Shown here: positions 6,994-13,673 of the stretch, one piece after another
Position numbering within the stretch: position 1 is the first letter of the stretch
How the letters are laid out: each line of letters begins with the position of its first letter
Assembly: GCA_002438905.1 (NCBI GenBank)
Contig: DJSA01000096.1
Span: 186 to 15,325 of the forward strand
Length of the DNA: 15,140 nucleotides
Direction of reading: 5' to 3'
DNA from: Bacteroidales bacterium UBA6346
GTDB lineage: Bacteria > Bacteroidota > Bacteroidia > Bacteroidales > UBA932
The notes under the pieces: model-generated
Database searches by the model: none
Seen by the model: only the letters and a program-made list of their open reading frames with translations
What the model was told of the DNA's origin: nothing
Position numbers and translations under genes: made by a program

Positions 6994-7977
6994 ATGAAAT
7001 TCAATCTGAAGAAATATGCCCTCGTTACGCTGAAAGGCATAGGAATGGGAGCGGCGGACGTGATTCCGGGAGTAAGCGGAGGAACGATAGCCTTCATGAC
7101 AGGGATTTACGGGGAGCTTGTAGGCTCAATCCACAATTTTGACAGGACAGCGTTCCGACTATTTTTCACCGGCAAGTTCCGCGAGTTCTGGAAGCATGTC
7201 AACGGCACTTTTCTCATCTCGCTCGTGCTCGGCATCCTCATAAGCATTTTCTCGCTCGCGAAACTGATGACCTGGCTGCTTGAGAATCACCCCATCCAGA
7301 CATGGGCGTTCTTTTTCGGGCTCATCATCGCGTCGTCGGCGTTCATTCTGCGCGGAATCTCGGGCTGGAAGTTCAGGGACATATTGCTTACCGTTTTCGG
7401 AGTCGGACTCGGAGCGGTGGTGTGCACGCTGACTCCGACGGAAACGCCTGACGGACTGTGGTTTGTATTCCTCTGCGGAGCCATCGCCATCTGCGCGATG
7501 ATTCTTCCCGGCATTTCCGGCAGCTTCATACTCGTGATTCTCGGAAAATATGACTTTGTGCTCGGAGCCGTGGCCGGGTTGACATCGTTCTCACATGCAG
7601 AAGAAGCCACCGCCGGACTCGCCACCGGGCCGATGAGCTGGGGGCAATGTCTGGCAGTCATTTGCATCTTCGCCGTGGGAGCAGCGATAGGAATCGTGAC
7701 ATTCTCCAAGTTCCTCCACTGGCTGCTCGCCCGCTGGAACCGCGAGACGACACTCGTGCTTGCCGGATTCATAATCGGCTCTCTCGTAAAGGTGTGGCCA
7801 TGGCACGGCAGCAACGACTTACCCACCCTGCCCGGAATTGCCGAGGCGGACGGAACAGTGCTTTTCCCCATAGCCAACGCGCACATAGCGGGGGCAGCAG
7901 TCTTCGCACTCGTGGGTCTCGCGCTTGTCTTCGGAGTCGAGTTCGCCGGCAAGGCCATTGCCAAGAAAAGGAATTAA
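6994..7977 (+). CDS. DUF368 membrane protein (PopT-type undecaprenyl-phosphate translocase)
   Basis: This is a polytopic inner-membrane protein of 327 residues. It carries two related motifs: VIPGVSGGT (23-31) with a following GIYGELVGS, and LPGISGSFILVILGKYDFVL (171-190). The pair is the internal repeat that defines the DUF368 family. Members have been reported as PopT, which returns undecaprenyl phosphate, the lipid carrier for cell-wall and surface glycans, to the inner face of the membrane. The length is typical for the family and both PG(V/I)SG loops are intact. No Shine-Dalgarno site is visible. Read-through from the upstream genes past the hairpin at 6964-6987 is the likeliest source of transcription, because no separate promoter is apparent. 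Confidence 0.92.
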   Translation: MKFNLKKYALVTLKGIGMGAADVIPGVSGGTIAFMTGIYGELVGSIHNFDRTAFRLFFTGKFREFWKHVNGTFLISLVLGILISIFSLAKLMTWLLENHPIQTWAFFFGLIIASSAFILRGISGWKFRDILLTVFGVGLGAVVCTLTPTETPDGLWFVFLCGAIAICAMILPGISGSFILVILGKYDFVLGAVAGLTSFSHAEEATAGLATGPMSWGQCLAVICIFAVGAAIGIVTFSKFLHWLLARWNRETTLVLAGFIIGSLVKVWPWHGSNDLPTLPGIAEADGTVLFPIANAHIAGAAVFALVGLALVFGVEFAGKAIAKKRN

Positions 7978-7981
7978 AATA

Positions 7982-8011
7982 TTGCGATTTCTGAAAAATT
8001 ACCTACCTTTG
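7982..8011 (+). promoter_or_regulatory. Promoter of tRNA-Arg
   Basis: TTG (7982-7984), a 19-nt spacer and TACCTTTG (8004-8011) match the Bacteroidota housekeeping promoter closely. Transcription should start near 8018, about 30 nt before the tRNA. It overlaps the first bases after the DUF368 stop codon. Confidence 0.8.
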
Positions 8012-8048
8012 CACTCCCTTGTGGCAGTCTTGCCTAAAGAGGAGGATT

Positions 8049-8122
8049 GGTCCGGTAGCTCAGTTGGATAGAGCAACAGCCTTCTAAGCTGTGGGTCTTG
8101 GGTTCGAATCCCAACCGGATCA
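8049..8122 (+). tRNA. tRNA-Arg(TCT)
   Basis: A 74-nt cloverleaf can be folded by hand. The acceptor stem is GGTCCGG/CCGGATC with one G-U pair. The D arm is GCTC/GAGC, the anticodon stem ACAGC/GCTGT with loop CTTCTAA, the variable loop 5 nt, and the T arm TTGGG-TTCGAAT-CCCAA. The anticodon TCT reads AGA arginine codons. The discriminator base is A (8122). The 3' CCA is not encoded and must be added after transcription. Confidence 0.97.
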
Positions 8123-8135
8123 CAATACAAGGTTT

Positions 8136-8172
8136 GCCCGTCACCGAAATCGGTGGCGGGCAGTTCTTTTTT
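8136..8172 (+). terminator. Intrinsic terminator of tRNA-Arg
   Basis: GCCCGTCACCG (8136-8146) pairs with CGGTGGCGGGC (8151-8161), including one G-U pair, around an AAAT loop. TTCTTTTTT (8164-8172) follows. This is a strong Rho-independent terminator. Its last two Ts are part of the stop codon of the convergent gene on the other strand. Confidence 0.88.
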
Positions 8173-9292
8173 AGAAGCAGAAGCCGGCCCCGAGTTCACA
8201 GTCGCAGGTTCTGAAGGCGGTGGTGGAGATGCCGGCGGAAAGGCGCAGGCGGCGGAGGCGGAACTGAAGGCCGAGGTCGGCGGCGATGCCACTTGGGCTG
8301 CGGTCGGAGACGCGGGACCAATATCCGGAGGAATCTTCCCAAAGGAGGGTGCGGCTGCCGTAGCCGGCCCCGGTGTAGAGGCTGAGCCAGTCGCAGGGGC
8401 GAAAGACAAGGCCTGTCGTGACGGAAAGACGCGAGACGCGGGAACGGCCTGAGGTCCAGATGTAGCCCTCGGAGGTCGTGCCGTCGGACAGGCAGTCATA
8501 CGCCGAGGCGGGACTCCGGAAATTCGACACGGCCTTGACATAGCAGCCCCAGCGGTACTTTTCCCAACCGAGCATAAGTCCGCCGGAATAGTCCGGAACG
8601 GCGAAAATCCCAGACACTGAAAGTCCGACAGGCTTGCGGCGACGGACAGGGACGGCGGATGAGTCCGCAGGAGATGGGAGATAAACAATTGAATCCCTTA
8701 CAATTATCTCCTTCTCGACGATTTGCGGAGCGGGAGTCTTCAGCACCATTTCATAAGTTGCAGCGGACTCTATCGGCTCCGGAAAGACATAATCCCTGAT
8801 GACCCCGAAGTCCTTGTGTCTCACGGTAATCTTCATGACTTTCTCCGGGACATAGACCCAGACCTCCCCGACCTCCTGCCTCACGGCGACTATGCCCATC
8901 ACCCCGACGTCGAAGTCAAGGCCTTCAGCTGAGGTAATCACCTTAATCAGAGCCGCCTTCCTGCCGTTCTGATCCCGGAGAGGATGATTGCTGCGGGCAT
9001 CCAGGTCCCATTCCAGCCGCCGGAATGACTGCACGGAGAAATCCCCATCGCCGACGGTCTGGGCAGACAAGGAGAATGCGGCAAGAAAAATCGCGGTCAC
9101 GAAGGCAATGCAGCGGAGCGCTGACGTTTCTGAAAGCAAAGCCAGCCCAGCCGGATGCTCTATAATCCGAAGCCATAAGCGCTTTTCTGCCCATATGCCC
9201 ATTTTCGATAAGCGAGAGAAAAAGGAAAGTGAACCTTGATCATGCCGAACGCAAAAGAGTGGCGTATGAAATATGAATTGACTTGATGACAT
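8171..9292 (-). CDS. Exported protein of unknown function with probable C-terminal barrel
   Basis: This 373-residue protein has its hydrophobic export segment at about 61-77 (AFVTAIFLAAFSLSAQ). A conserved-looking N-terminal domain follows (about 95-185), with LIKV, FDVGVMGIVAVRQEVGEVWV and KDFGVIRDYVFPEPIESA. From memory this block recurs in Bacteroidales envelope proteins and resembles PEGA-like surface domains. A proline-rich linker follows, then about 150 residues of alternating strands ending in ELGAGFCF. The terminal Phe fits an outer-membrane barrel. The start is uncertain: the 9292 ATG has GGGAAG about 7 nt upstream but places 60 residues before the signal, and ATG at 9202 is an alternative. 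It lies 15 nt after the preceding gene and is the last gene of the leftward operon. The biochemical role is unknown. Confidence 0.75.
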   Translation of the reverse strand: MSSSQFIFHTPLFCVRHDQGSLSFFSRLSKMGIWAEKRLWLRIIEHPAGLALLSETSALRCIAFVTAIFLAAFSLSAQTVGDGDFSVQSFRRLEWDLDARSNHPLRDQNGRKAALIKVITSAEGLDFDVGVMGIVAVRQEVGEVWVYVPEKVMKITVRHKDFGVIRDYVFPEPIESAATYEMVLKTPAPQIVEKEIIVRDSIVYLPSPADSSAVPVRRRKPVGLSVSGIFAVPDYSGGLMLGWEKYRWGCYVKAVSNFRSPASAYDCLSDGTTSEGYIWTSGRSRVSRLSVTTGLVFRPCDWLSLYTGAGYGSRTLLWEDSSGYWSRVSDRSPSGIAADLGLQFRLRRLRLSAGISTTAFRTCDCELGAGFCF

Positions 9293-9307
9293 TTTGCCGG
9301 CTTCCCT

Positions 9308-11386
9308 TTAGAAATGATACGGCCCTATGACCCCGAAATCCTTGTCCGGCGACTCCTGCCACGTACGCACGTGAATCACAGGACGCTGCCAGTCGGACAA
9401 ATCCACGAGAATGAAGAGGTAGCCGACGTCGGAGTAGGTCGTGGAGAAATATTCCTGGCGAATTTTTATCCCGAAAAGCTGCTCCCCCTTTCCGAGTTTC
9501 ACGACCTCGCTGTCCGAAAACTGGATGTTGATGTATTCCTGGCTCGCGAAGACCCGCGAAAGGTTGCGGATGTATGTCGCCTTGTTCTGACGGGTGAAGC
9601 TGACATAGCGGTTCGAGCCGTATTCGTTGCGCAGCCCCGCGCTGCGCAGGACACGCCCGGTGATTATGAGCGCGTCGTCGTCAAAAATCGAACTTATGTA
9701 GTCGAGCCTCCTGAGGGAATAGGCGGTCTTGTAGTTCTCGAGAAAATAGACGAGTATCAGACGCGCCTCCTCCGTCCAGCCCTCGTGGGAGCAGATGTCG
9801 GACGTTGCGGCGGCTCCTAGCGAGAAAGTGAGATTGGATATGAGTCCGTCCTTATTGAATGTCAAGACTATGTCCTCGACGAATCTGCGCGGATTTCCGT
9901 TGAACGAGAATGCCATAGGGATGCTGCGGCACCAAACTTCGTCACCGAGGGCGTAGAAATTAAGGTCATCATGGGAAAGAACCCGCGCATTGCCGTAGGC
10001 CACCAGACGAAGGAATATGTCGTAGCCGGTTTCAGTAAAAAGCGGGCGGACGCTCTCATATTCACGTTTTTTCAGAGCATCGCATATCCGCGAAACAGCA
10101 GCCTCGTATTCCGAAGTGAAAAGAACCGGTGCAAGACTCACTGCCTTGGTCGAATCCGGAGCCGCCGCACTGAATTTTTCCTGGGACATCACGTCCATCA
10201 CCTTGCTCCTGACGGCGGAGAAGTCTATTCTGCTGACCGCCACGGCATCTTTCGGAGCGTAATTGCCAGAGGCTTCCGAGCCGGCGCATCCCGCATCGTC
10301 TCCCCTTTCCAAACCGCCATGCTTCAAGCCGCGATTGTCCGGGGCATCGAAGCTCCCAGAACGCGATCTCTCACCGCGGCCGGAACTTTTCGCCAGCGCA
10401 GAACCGCCGCCACTCGCCGAGATCCCAGAACCCGCGCCTGCCCCAGACGCGGCTCCGAAAGCCCGCTCGACGGCCTGTACCTCATGGTAGATATGCCTCA
10501 GATGGGACGGGTCGGACTCGTAGAGTATTCTGTAGTCGTCAATCCGCGAGCCGGGCGAGACCTCAATGAAGCCCTTGCCGTCCTTTGCAGACATGACGCC
10601 GCTCCACTCTCGGCCATTGAAGAAGCGGTAGTCTATGTTCCTGACCGGCTGTCCCTTGTAGGTGAAGCTCAGTTCCACGATTTCCTTGTCCGCGACGCTC
10701 TGGCGGTCGAAGCGCACGTTCATCCCCTCCAGAATACGCACCCGCCTCGAACGCAGTTCCGCGACCTCCTCCGCTTTGAATCCCGGCACTGACTGAAGAA
10801 GCACCGCAGCCCATGACAGGTAGCGAAGAGCGACGTCCATCTGAAGTTTCGTCTCGGCTGTCCCAGCAATGTCCTTCATCTCGGCTATGCGCCTGCGCCG
10901 ATTCTCAAACACATTCCCGACCGCATCACGGCGAATGTAGCGCAAAACCGTTGTCCCTTTCCTGCCTCCCGACACGGCAAACTCGGAAGCCCCGGCAACA
11001 TCGTCCCTGTAGGTTTCAATCAGTGCGGCCTTCACAGCCTCCCTATAAGGAAGTTCCACGACTCCTGCAATTTTCTTTACAAGCGCGTCCGTCGCCACAC
11101 TATCCGCCGTCCTCGTGTCCGCAGCCCGTCCCTCGCCCCAAAGGAATGCCGCATCTTTCTTTATATCAGTGATTTTCTGCGCAAAAAGGCTCAGCTGGCA
11201 GAGCAGAGGCACAGCCACGAACAAGGCAATCCCCAAGCGGTGCACCGGACGATGGCACGTCACACGCCTCCCGGCCGATGCAACCGACGCCCCAAGAATC
11301 CTCACAGCCGATGAAACCGATGCCATAAGAACCCCAATCGTATATGTATATGAACTTATACCCCGCATAGATTTCTCGTTATTCAC
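9308..11386 (-). CDS. Large exported protein with LPP20-like N-terminus
   Basis: This is a 692-residue ORF. The first hydrophobic export signal is far in (about 48-70, GIALFVAVPLLCQLSLFAQ). Next comes a region (about 82-110) reading FLWGEGRAADTRTADSVATDALVKKIAGVVE, which resembles the G-x-G-x-A/repeated-Ala start of LPP20/FlgO-type domains. A Gly/Ser/Ala/charged linker occupies about 309-378. The C-terminal half has two stretches (about 425-525 and 540-675) with an NTF2-like look. The listed start is a GTG whose bases overlap the previous TGA; ATG at 11368 is possible. A GTG at 11245 would give a normal short signal peptide beginning at the HRLGIALF segment. Function is unknown. It is probably periplasmic or surface-anchored and co-expressed with its neighbours. 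Confidence 0.75.
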   Translation of the reverse strand: MNNEKSMRGISSYTYTIGVLMASVSSAVRILGASVASAGRRVTCHRPVHRLGIALFVAVPLLCQLSLFAQKITDIKKDAAFLWGEGRAADTRTADSVATDALVKKIAGVVELPYREAVKAALIETYRDDVAGASEFAVSGGRKGTTVLRYIRRDAVGNVFENRRRRIAEMKDIAGTAETKLQMDVALRYLSWAAVLLQSVPGFKAEEVAELRSRRVRILEGMNVRFDRQSVADKEIVELSFTYKGQPVRNIDYRFFNGREWSGVMSAKDGKGFIEVSPGSRIDDYRILYESDPSHLRHIYHEVQAVERAFGAASGAGAGSGISASGGGSALAKSSGRGERSRSGSFDAPDNRGLKHGGLERGDDAGCAGSEASGNYAPKDAVAVSRIDFSAVRSKVMDVMSQEKFSAAAPDSTKAVSLAPVLFTSEYEAAVSRICDALKKREYESVRPLFTETGYDIFLRLVAYGNARVLSHDDLNFYALGDEVWCRSIPMAFSFNGNPRRFVEDIVLTFNKDGLISNLTFSLGAAATSDICSHEGWTEEARLILVYFLENYKTAYSLRRLDYISSIFDDDALIITGRVLRSAGLRNEYGSNRYVSFTRQNKATYIRNLSRVFASQEYINIQFSDSEVVKLGKGEQLFGIKIRQEYFSTTYSDVGYLFILVDLSDWQRPVIHVRTWQESPDKDFGVIGPYHF

Positions 11387-11958
11387 AAGTCTCTCATCTC
11401 CCGATATTGGGAATACGCCTGCTCAATCCTCCGCCTCTGCCCCTCGCTCATCCGTCCCTCCGCATGGGAGACTTTCTCCCGCAGGCTGTCAGCAACCATC
11501 CTCATATCCCCGAAATCAGCGTCCTCCGAGGCACATTTCCTGCAGAACCCCTCATATCCGGATACTATCCCCTCCCACACCGTGTCCTGCGCTCTTCGCG
11601 CATCGCAATATTTCTCAAGCAGCATCTCCGGAGCCTCATCAGCCCCTCCGGACACCTCGGCAATCACGTCACCGGCAGTACTGAAAAACCGCCACATTCC
11701 GCCGGCAAACCCCGCAATCACATCATTCTCAATAAAATAGAGCCTTTCGCAAGAAGCCGGCACGACGGCATCGCCCGCCGCATCGACCACTCCCTCACCC
11801 GAGCCGCTGCTGACGATATAATATCCATTCAGACAATCTTCCACGTAAGAATATTCCTCCGGAACACTATGATTCTTTCCGCGACAACCGAGAAACAACA
11901 GCACTGACATGAAAGACACCGACATATATCCCAAAGCACGCATACCTACATCCGTCAT
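11383..11958 (-). CDS. Putative lipoprotein with WG-repeat-like segment
   Basis: This 191-residue protein has a hydrophobic signal ending FLGC, with the candidate lipidated cysteine at residue 25. The lipobox is loose because Phe sits at -3. Residues about 40-100 include GVVDAAGDAVVPASCERLYF and GMWRFFSTAGDVIAEV. These resemble one or two WG (KWG) beta repeats, a motif found in surface and envelope proteins. The rest is charged and helical. The ATG at 11958 overlaps the upstream gene's TGA as ATGA, pointing to translational coupling, so I prefer it to the ATG at 11979. The stop overlaps the GTG of the next gene in the same manner. The specific role is unknown. Confidence 0.75.
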   Translation of the reverse strand: MTDVGMRALGYMSVSFMSVLLFLGCRGKNHSVPEEYSYVEDCLNGYYIVSSGSGEGVVDAAGDAVVPASCERLYFIENDVIAGFAGGMWRFFSTAGDVIAEVSGGADEAPEMLLEKYCDARRAQDTVWEGIVSGYEGFCRKCASEDADFGDMRMVADSLREKVSHAEGRMSEGQRRRIEQAYSQYREMRDL

Positions 11959-12503
11959 TTTTTCTTGAGAATAATCCACTGGCCTGTTTTATTGCTGCCA
12001 TCTCGGCTTATATAACCATTCTCACGAAGAGATGCCATTTCTCGTTTTAGAGTCGCAAGTGATAAATTAACTTTCTCCGCCAGTTCATTCCTTGTCAGGA
12101 ACGGCGCATTCTTAATGGCAGCAAGTATGGCCAACTGCCGCTCATTTATCGGCTCATTTATCGGCTCATTTATCGGCTCAACGACTCTCTTTCCATCGAC
12201 CTCAACCGTCTGCACGTCTTCGTCATGCAAAAGATTGACATTGACCTTCTCACGGCTATTTATTGTATTCCAGAAGTCCTTGCGAATCTTGTCCGCATCC
12301 TCAACACCGGCTATCTCGAACCGTCCCGGAATTTCCTCCACGCCCATATTTTCCGCCACACCAAGCAATATGATGCCGCCGTTCGTGTTGGCAAAAGCTG
12401 AATAGGTGTTCCATACCGAGCCCGGCACACACCTGGAGGCTTTCTTGCACTCCAATGTCGCGCGCTCGCCTTCCAGCAACATATTTTTCACATCAATGCT
12501 CAT
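11955..12503 (-). CDS. Internally deleted AlbA_2/winged-helix protein
   Basis: The protein has 182 residues. The first 108 are the front part of an AlbA_2 (Schlafen-like) domain: ATLECKKAS, then YSAFANTNGGIILLGVAE (34-51) and a helix DADKIRKDFWNTIN. After VDGKRVV (102-108), where the family normally continues with a further strand and a C-terminal ATPase-like domain, it jumps to INEPINEPINE. A winged helix follows (about 121-182, LTRNELAEKVNLSLATLKREM). Full-length relatives are typically well over 400 residues, so about half is missing. The two ends stay in frame and a promoter lies ahead, so a small DNA-binding regulator may still be made. An ORF extension upstream to 12992 is a shadow of the divergent kinase gene. 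Its stop overlaps the lipoprotein start. Confidence 0.78.
   Translation of the reverse strand: MSIDVKNMLLEGERATLECKKASRCVPGSVWNTYSAFANTNGGIILLGVAENMGVEEIPGRFEIAGVEDADKIRKDFWNTINSREKVNVNLLHDEDVQTVEVDGKRVVEPINEPINEPINERQLAILAAIKNAPFLTRNELAEKVNLSLATLKREMASLRENGYISRDGSNKTGQWIILKKK
12140..12180. repeat. 12-bp in-frame tandem repeat (INEP)
   Basis: Three perfect copies of GCTCATTTATCG run from 12140 to 12175, followed by a partial fourth. On the minus strand each copy encodes four residues of the INEP series at the junction between the AlbA_2 part and the winged helix. Copy-number change by slippage would keep the frame. Confidence 0.9.
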
Positions 12504-12523
12504 TACCAAATTGTTTTCATTTC

Positions 12524-12531
12524 CAAAGGTA
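12524..12531 (-). promoter_or_regulatory. -7 box for the AlbA_2-lipoprotein operon
   Basis: The minus strand reads TACCTTTG, a perfect match to TAnnTTTG, about 20 nt ahead of the ATG at 12503. A run of A residues lies upstream of it. No convincing -33 TTG sits at the normal spacing. Confidence 0.6.
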
Positions 12532-12553
12532 CGATTTTTTGAAGAAAAAGCCG

Positions 12554-12561
12554 TTACTTTG
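12554..12561 (+). promoter_or_regulatory. Possible -7 box for the Ser/Thr kinase gene
   Basis: TTACTTTG matches TAnnTTTG with one mismatch and ends 8 nt before the first ATG of the kinase at 12570. If used, the mRNA would have almost no leader. It faces away from the -7 box at 12524-12531. Confidence 0.35.
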
Positions 12562-12569
12562 CAATCGCA

Positions 12570-13625
12570 ATGGAGATGAGTTCGGTCATATTCGGTTCCG
12601 TAGAGGAGGGATTCGGGGACACCGCGTCCCCGGAGGTGGAGTTCGTGTATGATTCCGCTAGAGGGCATTCGAGGCTCGGGCGGACTGTAATCGACGGGAA
12701 AGTGGTGTGCATCAAGGCGTTGAAGGAAGAATATGTCGGAAATCCGGTCTATGAGGGGCTGCTTGAGAAGGAATATGAAATCGGCTCCGCCGTTGAACAT
12801 CCGAATGTCTGCCACACTCTGGATTTCCGGAGCTTCGGCTCGCTCGGGAACTGCATCGTCATGGAATGGGTTGAGGGTGAGACGCTTGAAGAGGCGCTGC
12901 GGGACGGAGAGATGACGCCGTCTCTCGCGCACAAGGTAATACTCGAACTCTGCGACGCGCTCGACGCCATCCACCACAGGCAGATTGTCCATCGGGACAT
13001 AAAGCCGGGAAACATCATGCTAGCCCGCAACGGACGGAATGTCAAGCTAATAGACTTCGGGCTCGCTGACACGGACACCCACGCGAGGCTAAAGATGGCG
13101 GCCGGCACGGAGTCCTACGCGGCACCGGAACAGGTGGCCGGTTCAGTTCTCGACGGACGCAGCGACATCTACGCCCTCGGCAAAGTCATCGACGACATCG
13201 CCGAGGTCCTGCGTAGAAGCAGTCGCAGACCAGAAGGCCCCAAGGATAAGGATGGCGACGCAGCCGGACGGGTCAGCCCGCACTGCTGCTTTGCAGCCCG
13301 GCGCAGCAGCATCGCAGCCCGTTGCAGCAGCCGTTTCTGGAAAGGCATCGCAGCAAAATGCACCGCGCCCGAAATCGGCCGTAGAGTCAGCGATGCCTCA
13401 GCGCTCAAACAGTTGATTATCAAGAAGGAACGCCTCCGTAGGCAGATTCCGCTCATCCTCTCCGCAGCGGCTGTTGCCACAACCATAATCCTTTGGCTCA
13501 GCGCCCCGCACATCTCCCGTCTCCACGAAGGCCACAAAATTGATGGCCTCGTCCGCGGCCTCACCGAAGAACTGTACTGGACGTACACGACTGATGAGAA
13601 AATAAATATAGACCCAAAAGAATGA
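12570..13625 (+). CDS. Membrane-anchored eukaryote-like Ser/Thr protein kinase
   Basis: This 351-residue protein has a full kinase core: VCIKAL with ATP-binding K49, IVHRDIKPGNIM (HRD at 141-143, K145, N148), IDFGLAD (DFG at 162-164), GTESYAAPEQ (APE-type, 185-187) and DIYALG. The matching C-lobe Arg is in GRRVSDASAL. A single membrane span (about 293-311) leaves a tail of about 40 residues outside. Its catalytic residues suggest it is active. The glycine-rich loop is poor (SARGHSRLGR). Residues about 214-258 are an unusual Arg/Ser/Ala/Cys-rich insertion encoded by short repeats. It is divergent from the envelope-protein operon, which suggests a signalling link (inference). Starts at codon 1 or codon 3 (ATG at 12576) are both possible. 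Confidence 0.9.
   Translation: MEMSSVIFGSVEEGFGDTASPEVEFVYDSARGHSRLGRTVIDGKVVCIKALKEEYVGNPVYEGLLEKEYEIGSAVEHPNVCHTLDFRSFGSLGNCIVMEWVEGETLEEALRDGEMTPSLAHKVILELCDALDAIHHRQIVHRDIKPGNIMLARNGRNVKLIDFGLADTDTHARLKMAAGTESYAAPEQVAGSVLDGRSDIYALGKVIDDIAEVLRRSSRRPEGPKDKDGDAAGRVSPHCCFAARRSSIAARCSSRFWKGIAAKCTAPEIGRRVSDASALKQLIIKKERLRRQIPLILSAAAVATTIILWLSAPHISRLHEGHKIDGLVRGLTEELYWTYTTDEKINIDPKE
13293..13330. repeat. 21-bp-period repeat inside the kinase gene
   Basis: GCAGCCCGGCGCAGCAG (13293-13309) and GCAGCCCGTTGCAGCAG (13314-13330) are near-identical, 21 bp apart and therefore in frame. Just before them GCTGC-TTT-GCAGC (13285-13297) can form a hairpin. Together they encode much of the odd Ala/Arg/Ser/Cys insertion in the kinase C-lobe. 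Confidence 0.7.
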
Positions 13626-13673
13626 AAAAGATGATGCAGGTTATTTTTTGAAGGTTTCTAAGATGTATTGACG

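Noticed and set aside
7287..7964. 225-codon open frame on the minus strand
   Set aside because: Antisense shadow of the DUF368 gene, with a low-complexity Ala/Ser/Pro/Thr translation and no recognisable signal.
8049..8122. tRNA-Arg as an integration (attachment) site
   Set aside because: No second copy of the tRNA 3' end and no integrase gene is visible in the window.
9971..10792. 273-codon open frame on the plus strand
   Set aside because: Antisense shadow of the 692-residue protein gene; Arg-rich translation without motifs.
12140..12180. CRISPR-like array
   Set aside because: The repeats are 12 bp, contiguous, without spacers and inside a reading frame.
12504..12992. Upstream extension of the AlbA_2 reading frame
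   Set aside because: It runs antisense through the start of the kinase gene and across the divergent promoter. The AlbA_2 homology begins just after the ATG at 12503.
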